The notes under the pieces were generated by a model, which ran no database searches, was not told where the DNA came from, and saw nothing but the letters and a program-made list of their open reading frames with translations. Source: Nanobdellota archaeon (GTDB lineage Archaea; Nanobdellota; Nanobdellia; Pacearchaeales; GW2011-AR1). From it: 64,000 nucleotides of DNA. Below are positions 19,485 through 27,943 of this stretch, in pieces. A program made the position numbers and the translations under genes. Position 1 is the stretch's first letter, and the number at the start of each line of letters is the position of its first letter. The stretch spans positions 147,331 through 211,330 of the forward strand of contig JANLHM010000005.1 in assembly GCA_024654565.1 (NCBI GenBank). The letters are read 5' to 3'.

Positions 19485-20867
19485 TTACTTATTTAACCAT
19501 TTATACCTCTTCTTGATCCACATTTGAATTAAGAAGTCTAGAAGAAACGCTGCTAAACAGAGCCAACCTACATAAACAAGGATAAGGGGCATATCCATAT
19601 ATCTCTTCGCAAGAAAAATTCTGTAACCAAGACCCGCAGTTGCTGACAACGCTTCACCCACAATTAAGAAAGTGACGATAGACTTTATTGAAAGCCTAAA
19701 CGTGTCTAAAACCATCGGAAATATTCTTGGAAGAATTATTTTGAAGATTAATTCTGGATTGCTTGCCTTTAAAGTCATTGCTTTGATTATGCTTTCTTGC
19801 GGAACTCCTTTTGCTCTTAATCTAGTGTCAAGGATTAATGTTGTAGAAGTTCCAAGAACAATAAGCATAATTTTTGCAGTTTCATCCAATCCAAACGCAA
19901 TAAAGAGAATTGGAAGTAAAGCCATCGGGGGAATTTTGTCAAAAAGGGCCATATATCCACCGAAGACTTTATCTATATATGGAAATGAACCCATAAAGAG
20001 TCCAACAAATAAACTTAAGAAAACGATTCCAGAAGAAATCACAAATCTCTGAAGAGAGACAAGACTGTCTTCCCATAAACGTATTTCTCCATCTCTGTCT
20101 TTTTCAAAAGCTACCCTTTTAGAAGCATCTACAATTTGTTCAACACTTGGAATTAATTTGTCGTCCGGGTTTTCTTCATGCCTTGCTATTGAAGCCTGAA
20201 TATAAAAGAAAGTAGCCAAAATAAAAGGTAATAAAGGAAGAGTTATCTTTGCAAATTTTCCTGGCTTTGCCAAAACCCGAAGAAATTTTTTAAAGAGGGG
20301 AAAGGACGTTTTAAACAAAAGAACCATGAATAAATTTACAAGAACTTGAGTGATTAAACAAAAGAGTAGAAGTAATCCAATTGAAGAACAAAATTCCGTT
20401 AGATTTGTCCATGCATAAACACTAATTGTTATATTTATTAATGAAAAAAATCCAACATGAAACTTCGTCCAGAAATATTTAATAGAAACTAATCCTGCAA
20501 CAAGGGTGGCTGATGAAAGAAGGATTCCGAGTTTCAATCCCCTTAAAAGAGTTTCTATTGGTTCATCTGAAACATCTATTGAAGACAAAATTGCAAAATA
20601 CCCTATCCCGAAAGCCATCACCCATATTAGAGGGATAAATCTGCGATCTGGATCAAAAGGGGTTTTGATATTCACTATTAAATAAACTCCCATAAAAATA
20701 AAGAGAGTTAGAATTATGACATTAATAATAAGATTGGCCTCTGAGGAAAATTGAAATAAATCAGAACCTATCTTCAGAAAATGAGAACCTGTTCCCGCCG
20801 AGTTTTCAATGAAAACAAAGACGAGGGAAGCAGATAAGCAACCTAATAACCATTTGAATAGTTTCAT
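19485..20867 (-). CDS. ABC transporter permease with extra N-terminal TM region
   Basis: EAA-loop-like MTLKASNPELIFKIILPRIFPMVLDTFRLSIKSIVTFLIVGE. Confidence 0.88.
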   Translation of the reverse strand: MKLFKWLLGCLSASLVFVFIENSAGTGSHFLKIGSDLFQFSSEANLIINVIILTLFIFMGVYLIVNIKTPFDPDRRFIPLIWVMAFGIGYFAILSSIDVSDEPIETLLRGLKLGILLSSATLVAGLVSIKYFWTKFHVGFFSLINITISVYAWTNLTEFCSSIGLLLLFCLITQVLVNLFMVLLFKTSFPLFKKFLRVLAKPGKFAKITLPLLPFILATFFYIQASIARHEENPDDKLIPSVEQIVDASKRVAFEKDRDGEIRLWEDSLVSLQRFVISSGIVFLSLFVGLFMGSFPYIDKVFGGYMALFDKIPPMALLPILFIAFGLDETAKIMLIVLGTSTTLILDTRLRAKGVPQESIIKAMTLKASNPELIFKIILPRIFPMVLDTFRLSIKSIVTFLIVGEALSATAGLGYRIFLAKRYMDMPLILVYVGWLCLAAFLLDFLIQMWIKKRYKWLNK

Positions 20868-20912
20868 GGTTTTTCCTTAAATTATTGATAAATTATTGAA
20901 TTAATTTGAAAA

Positions 20913-22151
20913 CTATATTTTTCCTTCTTCTACTAACTCTCCTTCTTGAGTACTCTCTGTGTCAAAGCTGAAGTTGACCAGGGACGTGGCATTTTTCAAT
21001 TCAAGTCTCTCTTTTAGAGTATTTTTGAATTTTTCAAAAGTGAGGTCTTTTTTTATTACCTCTTCTTCTAAGTAAGTTCCTTGAATCAGGGATTCCTGAA
21101 CTGTTTTATTTAGTTTAGTTAATGTGAACGTCTGAACAGTTGAATAATAAGTTCTCGTAAATTCTTCCACAAATGCGCCCTGCTCCCTTGGAGTGAACTT
21201 TGCAAGGTCCCAATATTCTTCTTCACTAAACTCAATATCCATATTCTTCTTTATGTAATGTGCCCACATTTTTTTTAATTGAGTCTCATTCGGGTATTCT
21301 ATTTCAATTGGAGAGAGCCTTCCTTCCCTTACAATCGGTGCTTCGAAATCGGCTTTTTCGTCATTTGTTGAAATTGCAAATATCAGTTCCCGATAGTTCC
21401 CGATGTATTTCTTTAGAACATCTCTCCCTTCCTTGTAGTATTTATCAGAAGACCCGCCTTCGTCATCAGCCATTAATGTAGAAGCTTCATCTAAATATAC
21501 AAAAGAGGGAAGGTTTCTCTCTTTTGATTCGACCAAGCAAGCTTGAATGATTGCTTCGAGTGCCTTTCCCCTTGAACCAACGTACTGATCAGACACTTCC
21601 GCTGAAAGATGAATCTCTCGGACATAGCAACCCATCTTTTCGAAAATTTTGGAAATCGTTTTTATAAGGTGTGACTTTCCTGTTCCGCCTTTACCATATA
21701 AAATTGCTCCGGGGTACTTTGGTTCTTTTCCACGAATTAAATCAGCGATTGAAGTTTTAAGAAGAACTTCATTTAAAACCATTGGAGTAAAAAAGGCAGA
21801 GTTCAAGGGGGATAAAACTTCTTCTATCTGTTCCGGAGTCATCTTTCCAGGGATGTAAATTAATTTTTCAAGAACTTCCTTTTCTTCCTTCTCTGACAGT
21901 TTATTTATATCGGCCTCAAAGAAAAAGGCATTTTCCGATTCAAGATAAGGAATTTTTAATTCTTCAAGGGCTTTTCTGACCGCTGGAGAAACAGTTTTAT
22001 CTTCCAAAACAACTAACCACAAATTACCTTTATTACTTCTCCATAGGTTTTTTGGACGCTTTTCTCCGTTGTTTAATTCCTTGTAGAATTCAGATATTTT
22101 TTCCAACACAATGTTGTCAAAAAACGCAAGATTTGGATTTGCATTGTCCAT
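20913..22151 (-). CDS. AAA+ ATPase
   Basis: AILYGKGGTGKSHLIKTI Walker A; SFVYLDEASTL Walker B; sensor-1 IFAISTND. Confidence 0.88.
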   Translation of the reverse strand: MDNANPNLAFFDNIVLEKISEFYKELNNGEKRPKNLWRSNKGNLWLVVLEDKTVSPAVRKALEELKIPYLESENAFFFEADINKLSEKEEKEVLEKLIYIPGKMTPEQIEEVLSPLNSAFFTPMVLNEVLLKTSIADLIRGKEPKYPGAILYGKGGTGKSHLIKTISKIFEKMGCYVREIHLSAEVSDQYVGSRGKALEAIIQACLVESKERNLPSFVYLDEASTLMADDEGGSSDKYYKEGRDVLKKYIGNYRELIFAISTNDEKADFEAPIVREGRLSPIEIEYPNETQLKKMWAHYIKKNMDIEFSEEEYWDLAKFTPREQGAFVEEFTRTYYSTVQTFTLTKLNKTVQESLIQGTYLEEEVIKKDLTFEKFKNTLKERLELKNATSLVNFSFDTESTQEGELVEEGKI

Positions 22152-22153
22152 TT

Positions 22154-22357
22154 TTACTTCTCCTTATTTGAAGGATTTTTTTTAAGAATTAAATAAATGG
22201 CGTACCCTATCCCAAAGATCATAAAGATTAGAATAATTCCTAGGGAGATCATAAATGAAATTATCCACATTATCATACTAACAACAAGTTCCGCGATACC
22301 CGTAAAAATTAAGAACAGGACAACAATTATTATTATTAAAATTGTTTTATGTTTCAT
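22154..22357 (-). CDS. Small TM protein
   Basis: Two hydrophobic helices; TTAATTAG leader. Confidence 0.5.
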   Translation of the reverse strand: MKHKTILIIIIVVLFLIFTGIAELVVSMIMWIISFMISLGIILIFMIFGIGYAIYLILKKNPSNKEK

Positions 22358-22408
22358 TTTGTTTTACCTTTGATATTTTGTTTTTATTTTTGTTAATTAG
22401 AGATTAAG

Positions 22409-22440
22409 AAACCCTTCGCTTCAGAGGAATTGAAGGGTTT
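22409..22440 (-). terminator. Hairpin after 22461..22916
   Basis: aaacccttc/gaagggttt stem. Confidence 0.6.
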
Positions 22441-22460
22441 TTAATTGAGAATTATTAAAG

Positions 22461-22916
22461 TCACTTTTTGAATTCTTTCTTGAATCCCAAAATTAGTCCG
22501 ACAATTAGTCCGGGTTGAGTCCCCATAATCAAACCTAAAAGTGTGAAAACGATAGGATCCCCCCCAAATAACAACCTCATGATTCCTACAGTCATCCCAA
22601 GAAACATTCCAATAGAAGAGAAACCGACAACCCATCTTACTAATCCTTGTTCTCCATATCCCTTCAATTTTCCTTTGATAGTCAAAGTGATAAAGACGGA
22701 AATAAGAAAAATAAGGAGATAATGAAAAAGGACCGGATAAATTATTGGAATTTGCTTTTTTGAAAAAACATCTGCACCCATATCCAGTCGGCTCCATTCA
22801 TTGACTAAATGGAGAAAATTGAAACCGAAAAAAATTAAGAAGGAAATTGTGAGTAAAGCGAAGCCAAGCTCTTTAGAAGTTGGCAAAGGAAGTTGTTTTC
22901 GTTCCATTTGATTCAC
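22461..22916 (-). CDS. Multi-TM hypothetical protein
   Basis: 4 hydrophobic segments; leader AAAGGTGAATCAAATG. Confidence 0.6.
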   Translation of the reverse strand: MNQMERKQLPLPTSKELGFALLTISFLIFFGFNFLHLVNEWSRLDMGADVFSKKQIPIIYPVLFHYLLIFLISVFITLTIKGKLKGYGEQGLVRWVVGFSSIGMFLGMTVGIMRLLFGGDPIVFTLLGLIMGTQPGLIVGLILGFKKEFKK

Positions 22917-22962
22917 CTTTTTGTTTGTTGTTATTTTTGTTAATTAAAAATTTGGTCAAGAC

Positions 22963-23547
22963 TTAAAGAGCCTTTGTGAAATATGCGGAAAATAGAGTGT
23001 TTTCATTATTGAAGTCCCACATTATTTTTCCGAAAAGAGACATGTCCTCCGAAATTTCGAACTTCTGTTTCAAACCAATGAACTTATTCCATTCATCTTT
23101 CTTGAACTTGAGGATTTCACAACTAACGGAGAAGCTACTTATGTTCAAACTAACACTTTCGAAGCTGAAAAGGAATCTCGGTTCAATCCCTGCTTTTTCT
23201 ATTGTCCCTTTTTTGCAACACCCAATCCCGTTCCATGATGTTAGCGTAAAAAAATCCCAAGTATAAATTATTCTTCCGGCAACAAGAGGAATTCCTCCTA
23301 AGAACCCAATTGTTGAAGCACAGGAGAAGTTTGCGACCTTTTTCCCATAGTTAAATAGGAATTTTGTTGAACTTCCCTTTAACTCCATAAAAGTGCTTTC
23401 GATGTCATTTGAAAGGTCTAATTGAACTTCTAACTTTGGAGAAAGAGCAGCATCTCCAAAACTAAGGTTTACTTTGTCAATTTTATACTGTGAAAATGAC
23501 AAGTTTAGGTTGAAAAGAACAACGAGAGAAAGAACGAATGTTTTCAT
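22963..23547 (-). CDS. Secreted hypothetical protein
   Basis: Signal peptide MKTFVLSLVVLFNLNLSFSQ; beta-rich body. Confidence 0.6.
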   Translation of the reverse strand: MKTFVLSLVVLFNLNLSFSQYKIDKVNLSFGDAALSPKLEVQLDLSNDIESTFMELKGSSTKFLFNYGKKVANFSCASTIGFLGGIPLVAGRIIYTWDFFTLTSWNGIGCCKKGTIEKAGIEPRFLFSFESVSLNISSFSVSCEILKFKKDEWNKFIGLKQKFEISEDMSLFGKIMWDFNNENTLFSAYFTKAL

Positions 23548-23623
23548 TTTTTTCCTTTAGATTTTTGTTATTTTTTTATTTTTTTGTTATTTTGAATTTT
23601 TTATCTGTTAATTATCTGAAAAG

Positions 23624-23950
23624 TTATTCAAACTTGAATACATTAAGCAGGATTATAATTAGGACAACAATTCCTACACAGAAGATGATAATATCCTTTT
23701 TCTTAGAGGAGGGGTTACTTAATTTAATGAAAAATATATTTACAGAAACAAATGGGAGGAGAACCCAATATAAGAGGAGAGCATAGGAGCTTATAGCCGG
23801 TTTTACATAAATGAAAAGGAGACTAAAGAACAGAAAGATTAAACCAGATAAAAGGATTGAAGTACGGGAAATATCTATTTTTTTGTTGAATAAGGAGCCC
23901 AGCACTAAAATAAGAAAAATTAGGACAGACACAAGAATTATAGTAAACAT
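23624..23950 (-). CDS. Small multi-TM hypothetical protein
   Basis: Hydrophobic segments; leader AAAGGTGAACAAATG. Confidence 0.55.
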   Translation of the reverse strand: MFTIILVSVLIFLILVLGSLFNKKIDISRTSILLSGLIFLFFSLLFIYVKPAISSYALLLYWVLLPFVSVNIFFIKLSNPSSKKKDIIIFCVGIVVLIIILLNVFKFE

Positions 23951-24002
23951 TTGTTCACCTTTTAAGTTTGTTAATAAAAATAATTTAATGGTCGTTAAAC
24001 AC

Positions 24003-24167
24003 GAAATACCTGATTTCGGGGTATTTCAAGGGTATTTCAGAGGGTGAAATACCTAAAAGTAGGGTTTTACATCTCAGGAACTTCTTTGTTCGGGAGGTAT
24101 TTCTTCAAACCTAGAGCGGTTCAAAGGGTTTTTCATCAAAATCTTTTTCGACTTTGAATGGTATTTC
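24003..24167. repeat. Six copies of GGTATTTC/GAAATACC
   Basis: 24003 (-), 24020 (+), 24031 (+), 24046 (-), 24096 (+), 24160 (+). Confidence 0.9.
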
Positions 24168-24195
24168 AGTTTGGGCATTTGAAGTCTTTGTTTAT

Positions 24196-24213
24196 ATTTA
24201 GGTAAACCTAAAT
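24196..24213. promoter_or_regulatory. Palindrome ATTTAGGT-AA-ACCTAAAT
   Basis: Perfect 8-bp arms, just beyond the herA-like stop codon. Confidence 0.7.
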
Positions 24214-24230
24214 TTGGATGAATTGCGACT

Positions 24231-26210
24231 TTATGCATTAATTGAAATTTTGTTTGATTTGTTTGAATATGATTTATTGAGTCTTAAGAGTTTTTTCCAT
24301 CCTTTGGAACTTTTTTCTTCTATTACTTCTATTAATCCTTTTTCGAAAAGTTTATTTTTTACTACATTTCCTTTCCTAGAAGAAAGTCCAAGTGAGTTAT
24401 AAACGTCAACTGTTGAAAGATTGTGCTCGGGAGAATTAAATAAAAAGTCCACAATCAAAAGTTCTTCTTTTGATAGGTTAGATGGAAGAGAAGTCCCTCC
24501 AACTTCATTAGTTTCTTCTAAAGATTCAATTTTTCTATTCCCAAGTTTTTCACTTAATGCTCGGTTCATGACTATTAAAACATCTTTTTTTGTGTAATAT
24601 CCTGAGAAAATTCCTGAATCAAGGAGTTTTTCAATTTCATTTAGTTTTTTGTTTACATTTAATTTTGACACTACAAACTCATAAAGCACATTTTGAGTCT
24701 TTGACAAGGAAATTACCTCATAAGACTCTTTATTTTGATCTTTTTTTGGTTTGACTTCAACCCTTTTCATCGCTTTCTCTTCGTCTTCTCCTATTAGATC
24801 TTTTTTAAATTCTGGATCACTTTTTTCTATTTCATATCCTTCAACGACTGAACCCATTTTACTTTTTATCTTTTCATCAACGAATGAAGAATTTCTTGAT
24901 TCACTAAATGGAACTTCAATTAAAAATGGAGAAGTATGTCTTTCTGACAACTTGACAATTGCTGAACCTACAGGAAGCTGAGTAAAAATTTCTTTTCTGT
25001 CTCTTAATTGCATCAAAGAACTTATTTCATCGACGTCTTCGGGAAGTTGCTGTTGAAAGGCAACGTGGCACGCACTATTTCCAACGACGGTGTCACTCAA
25101 CTTTGAAGCGTGCTGATCAAGGCAAATTAGACTTGTACCATATTCACGCATCTCACGGTAAATCATGTCAGTTACAGATTCAGTCATAAAATTTGTTTTC
25201 TTCTTTAAAAAAACATTATGAGCTTCATCAACTAAAATTGCATGGTTAAACTCTTCCTTTGACTTTTCGGAACCTGATTTTTTCAATTTATAAATATAAG
25301 TTAAAATATATTCACAAAAGAACTTTTTTTCAATGTTTGACAAAGAATTTAATTCAAAAATAACTTTTTTGTTAAAAAGTTCTTCCACTGAAAGGCACTT
25401 TTTACCGTCGTAATTTATCGCTTTTCCAAAGTCTCCAAAAGTGAGTACTGTTGCAACCCTCATAGCACTTTCATACCATCCAGTTTCCCTTCCCTTTGAA
25501 TCTCTTGCTTTAACTTCAAGCATTCTTTTCACGTGTTCCCAATTAGGGTAAAGGTTAGACCCTTCATACACTCCCCATCCTTGGAAAGTTTCGTCGAGAG
25601 TTTCCAAAAGAATTTTGTGAACCCCAAATGAAACATTGAAACTTTCAGTTAATAGGTCACAAAGAGTATTAATCCATTCCTTTGGTGAAACTCCTTTAGG
25701 AGGCCTGTTTATATTTGTTTTAAACAGATTACTAATCCCCTCATTTCCAACGGTAAAACACATAACTGAGTTGTCAACATTCATTAATGGCCTGAAACTT
25801 TTTTTCCAATCAAAAACTAGAAAGGGTTTGTCTTTTTCTATGAATTTTTCAAGAATGTTTAGGGCAAAAGTTGTTTTTCCACTTCCACTCATTCCTGTAA
25901 CACATACGTGTCTAGGCCAATCCTTTTCCCTTAAATTAAATGAAAAAAGCTTTTTTCCGGCGTAACTTACTTTTGCAAGGGGATACTCTCCCTTCAGACT
26001 TTCTTCCTTTGGGGGCTCAAGCAAAAAGTCTTTATCAAGAAGTTGATTTAAGTGTTTTTGATAGAGGGTTGTTAAAAATTGGAGAATTTCCCCTTTTTCT
26101 TCAAGGTTTTCACTGTTCATGTATCTAAAATACAATTCATCAATTTTCTTTCCAAGTATTGGTTTTAACTTTCTTGCAATTTCTTCGACGCTAATTTTAT
26201 TTTGAAACAT
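24231..26210 (-). CDS. HerA-like/DUF87-type ATPase with C-terminal winged helix
   Basis: VCVTGMSGSGKTTFALNILEKFIEKDKPFLVFDWKKS; AILVDEAHNVF; C-terminal LSKEELLIVDFLFNSPEHNLSTVDVYNSLGLSSRKGNVVKNKLFEKGLIE. Confidence 0.82.
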   Translation of the reverse strand: MFQNKISVEEIARKLKPILGKKIDELYFRYMNSENLEEKGEILQFLTTLYQKHLNQLLDKDFLLEPPKEESLKGEYPLAKVSYAGKKLFSFNLREKDWPRHVCVTGMSGSGKTTFALNILEKFIEKDKPFLVFDWKKSFRPLMNVDNSVMCFTVGNEGISNLFKTNINRPPKGVSPKEWINTLCDLLTESFNVSFGVHKILLETLDETFQGWGVYEGSNLYPNWEHVKRMLEVKARDSKGRETGWYESAMRVATVLTFGDFGKAINYDGKKCLSVEELFNKKVIFELNSLSNIEKKFFCEYILTYIYKLKKSGSEKSKEEFNHAILVDEAHNVFLKKKTNFMTESVTDMIYREMREYGTSLICLDQHASKLSDTVVGNSACHVAFQQQLPEDVDEISSLMQLRDRKEIFTQLPVGSAIVKLSERHTSPFLIEVPFSESRNSSFVDEKIKSKMGSVVEGYEIEKSDPEFKKDLIGEDEEKAMKRVEVKPKKDQNKESYEVISLSKTQNVLYEFVVSKLNVNKKLNEIEKLLDSGIFSGYYTKKDVLIVMNRALSEKLGNRKIESLEETNEVGGTSLPSNLSKEELLIVDFLFNSPEHNLSTVDVYNSLGLSSRKGNVVKNKLFEKGLIEVIEEKSSKGWKKLLRLNKSYSNKSNKISINA

Positions 26211-26212
26211 TT

Positions 26213-26677
26213 TTAATTTTCCTCCTCAGACAAAATTTTATTGAACATTTTGAGCCTTTCTTCTTTTTCAAGAAGTTCTCTTTCGTATTCTCTTAATTCT
26301 TTTTTCAAAAGAGCAACATCTTTCCAACAACCTATTTTTTCATTCATTTGAAGTTCTGAAATTTCAATTTTTTTGTGCCTCAAGTCATTCTTTTCACGAG
26401 CGGGATCAGTTGAAGAAATCTGTATTTTTTCATTTTCAGACAAATATCCCATTATCTCTGACTTAAGGGTTTCTCCTTCATCATGAATTTTACGACTAAG
26501 TTTTTCTCTGCCCCTAATCATCTCATGAATTTCTTCAATTAAATTTCTTAATGCATCTACTTTCCCTTTCCCGATTTCATCAAAAGACCTATCTGAAACA
26601 CCAGGTATTTCATGGTTTTTCCCTATTTCCAGCTCTGAAAAACCCTTCTTCAATGCCTCCCTAACTTCTTTTTCCAT
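26213..26677 (-). CDS. Coiled-coil protein co-transcribed with HerA-like ATPase
   Basis: 2-nt gap to 24231..26210; Lys/Glu-rich helices. Confidence 0.6.
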   Translation of the reverse strand: MEKEVREALKKGFSELEIGKNHEIPGVSDRSFDEIGKGKVDALRNLIEEIHEMIRGREKLSRKIHDEGETLKSEIMGYLSENEKIQISSTDPAREKNDLRHKKIEISELQMNEKIGCWKDVALLKKELREYERELLEKEERLKMFNKILSEEEN

Positions 26678-26800
26678 GCATTTACCACTATGAAGTCACT
26701 TATAAATGTTTCTGTTTATGTGTAACTCAATAATGGTACAAAATGTAGAAAGTTGGATGTTTTACAAAAGGAACTGGAGAGATCGATGCCCCCAATCAAA

Positions 26801-26813
26801 TATGTGGATGCTA
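26801..26813 (-). repeat. 13-bp copy of tRNA-Leu 3' end (tatgtggatgcta)
   Basis: Identical to 26901..26913, exactly 100 bp away. Confidence 0.8.
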
Positions 26814-26903
26814 AACTCAAACTTCGTGTCATCTAAATGTTAGTAAAAATGATGCCAGAAGATTCTCGGGATTCGAGACCAACGGTTCAAATCAATTTAA
26901 TAT

Positions 26904-26985
26904 GTGGATGCTAGGATTCGAACCTAGGTAAGCATAAGCTAAGGGATCTTGAGTCCCTCCCGTTTGACCACTCCGGCACATCCAC
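26904..26985 (-). tRNA. tRNA-Leu(CAA)
   Basis: Acceptor GTGGATG/CATCCAC, anticodon arm AGGGA-CTCAAGA-TCCCT, long variable arm with AGC-TTAT-GCT hairpin, T-arm CTAGG-TTCGAAT-CCTAG. Confidence 0.93.
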
Positions 26986-27029
26986 ACATATGCGTTGTGC
27001 TGGTTTTAAGCAAAAAGATATTTGCGACT

Positions 27030-27044
27030 TCCGGCACATCCACA
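27030..27044 (-). repeat. 15-bp copy of tRNA-Leu 5' end (tccggcacatccaca)
   Basis: Identical to 26972..26986. Confidence 0.8.
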
Positions 27045-27187
27045 TGTGACTTAAAAAATAACAAGGCACACCTATTTAAATTTTGAGGGAAGAAAAGTTT
27101 ATAAAAGGAAATTAGCTCAAAGTTTTACCTGCGAGTTGAAAACACTTGAAGCGTTAGCGGGAAGGTTTTCTCGTTATATTTAAAAAA

Positions 27188-27553
27188 ATGGTAAAAACAA
27201 AAACAAAAATTGAAAAACAAATTGGTAAAAAAACCAGTTCAAGATTAGTTGAGACAATAATCCTTGCCAAAAAGAACCCGAAGTGGATTGAGGTTGCAAG
27301 CATACTCACTGGTCCGAGGAGGTTAAGAAGGAATGTAAACTTAAGTGAACTCGAAGGATATTCTGGAAGTACGGTTGTTGTCTGCGGAAAAGTGTTAAGT
27401 CAGGGGGAATCTCCTCAAAAACTAAAAGTCGCGGCCCTCGGTTATTCTGAAACCGCAAGGGAAAAACTTCTAAAGGCAGGTTGCGAGATAAATCTACTTA
27501 TTGAAGAAATAGAATCAAATAAAGAAGCAAAAGGAGTTAAAATTTTAAAATGA
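27188..27553 (+). CDS. rpl18e: 50S ribosomal protein L18e (eL18)
   Basis: WIEVASILTGPRRLRRNVNLSELEGYSGSTVVVCGKVLSQG. Confidence 0.92.
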   Translation: MVKTKTKIEKQIGKKTSSRLVETIILAKKNPKWIEVASILTGPRRLRRNVNLSELEGYSGSTVVVCGKVLSQGESPQKLKVAALGYSETAREKLLKAGCEINLLIEEIESNKEAKGVKILK

Positions 27554-27942
27554 AAATTGTGAACGGAAAGGGTGTAGCTCTTGGAAGGATTGCAAGTTAT
27601 GCGGCAAAGGAGTCTCTTAAAGGAGAAGAAATTTCAATTGTTAATTGCGATGAAGTGATCATAACAGGAAACTTTGAAACGACAAAGAAAGACTTTCAAG
27701 AAAGGAGAAGTAGAGTTGGAAGTAGTCAGAAAGGTCCAAAACTTCCTTCAACAAGTGAAAAAATTGTAAAAAGGGCTGTTAGAGGAATGCTCCCTAATTA
27801 CAGGGAAGGTAGAGGAAGAGTTGCATACAAAAGGGTAATGTGCTATTCAAAGATTCCAAAGGAATGTGAAGGAAAGGAATTAATTGAAGTTCATAAAGAC
27901 AAAAAAATGAAATATTCAGAAGTTAAAAAATTTACAAAATAA
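27550..27942 (+). CDS. rpl13: 50S ribosomal protein uL13
   Basis: GKGVALGRIASYAAKESLKGEEISIVNCDEVIITG...RAVRGMLP. Confidence 0.93.
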   Translation: MKIVNGKGVALGRIASYAAKESLKGEEISIVNCDEVIITGNFETTKKDFQERRSRVGSSQKGPKLPSTSEKIVKRAVRGMLPNYREGRGRVAYKRVMCYSKIPKECEGKELIEVHKDKKMKYSEVKKFTK

Positions 27943-27943
27943 A

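Noticed and set aside
22441-22797. 118-aa minus-strand ORF overlapping 22461..22916
   Set aside because: Alternative frame; Cys/Arg/Tyr-rich composition unlike real proteins here, while the other frame has signal-like TM segments and the SD leader.
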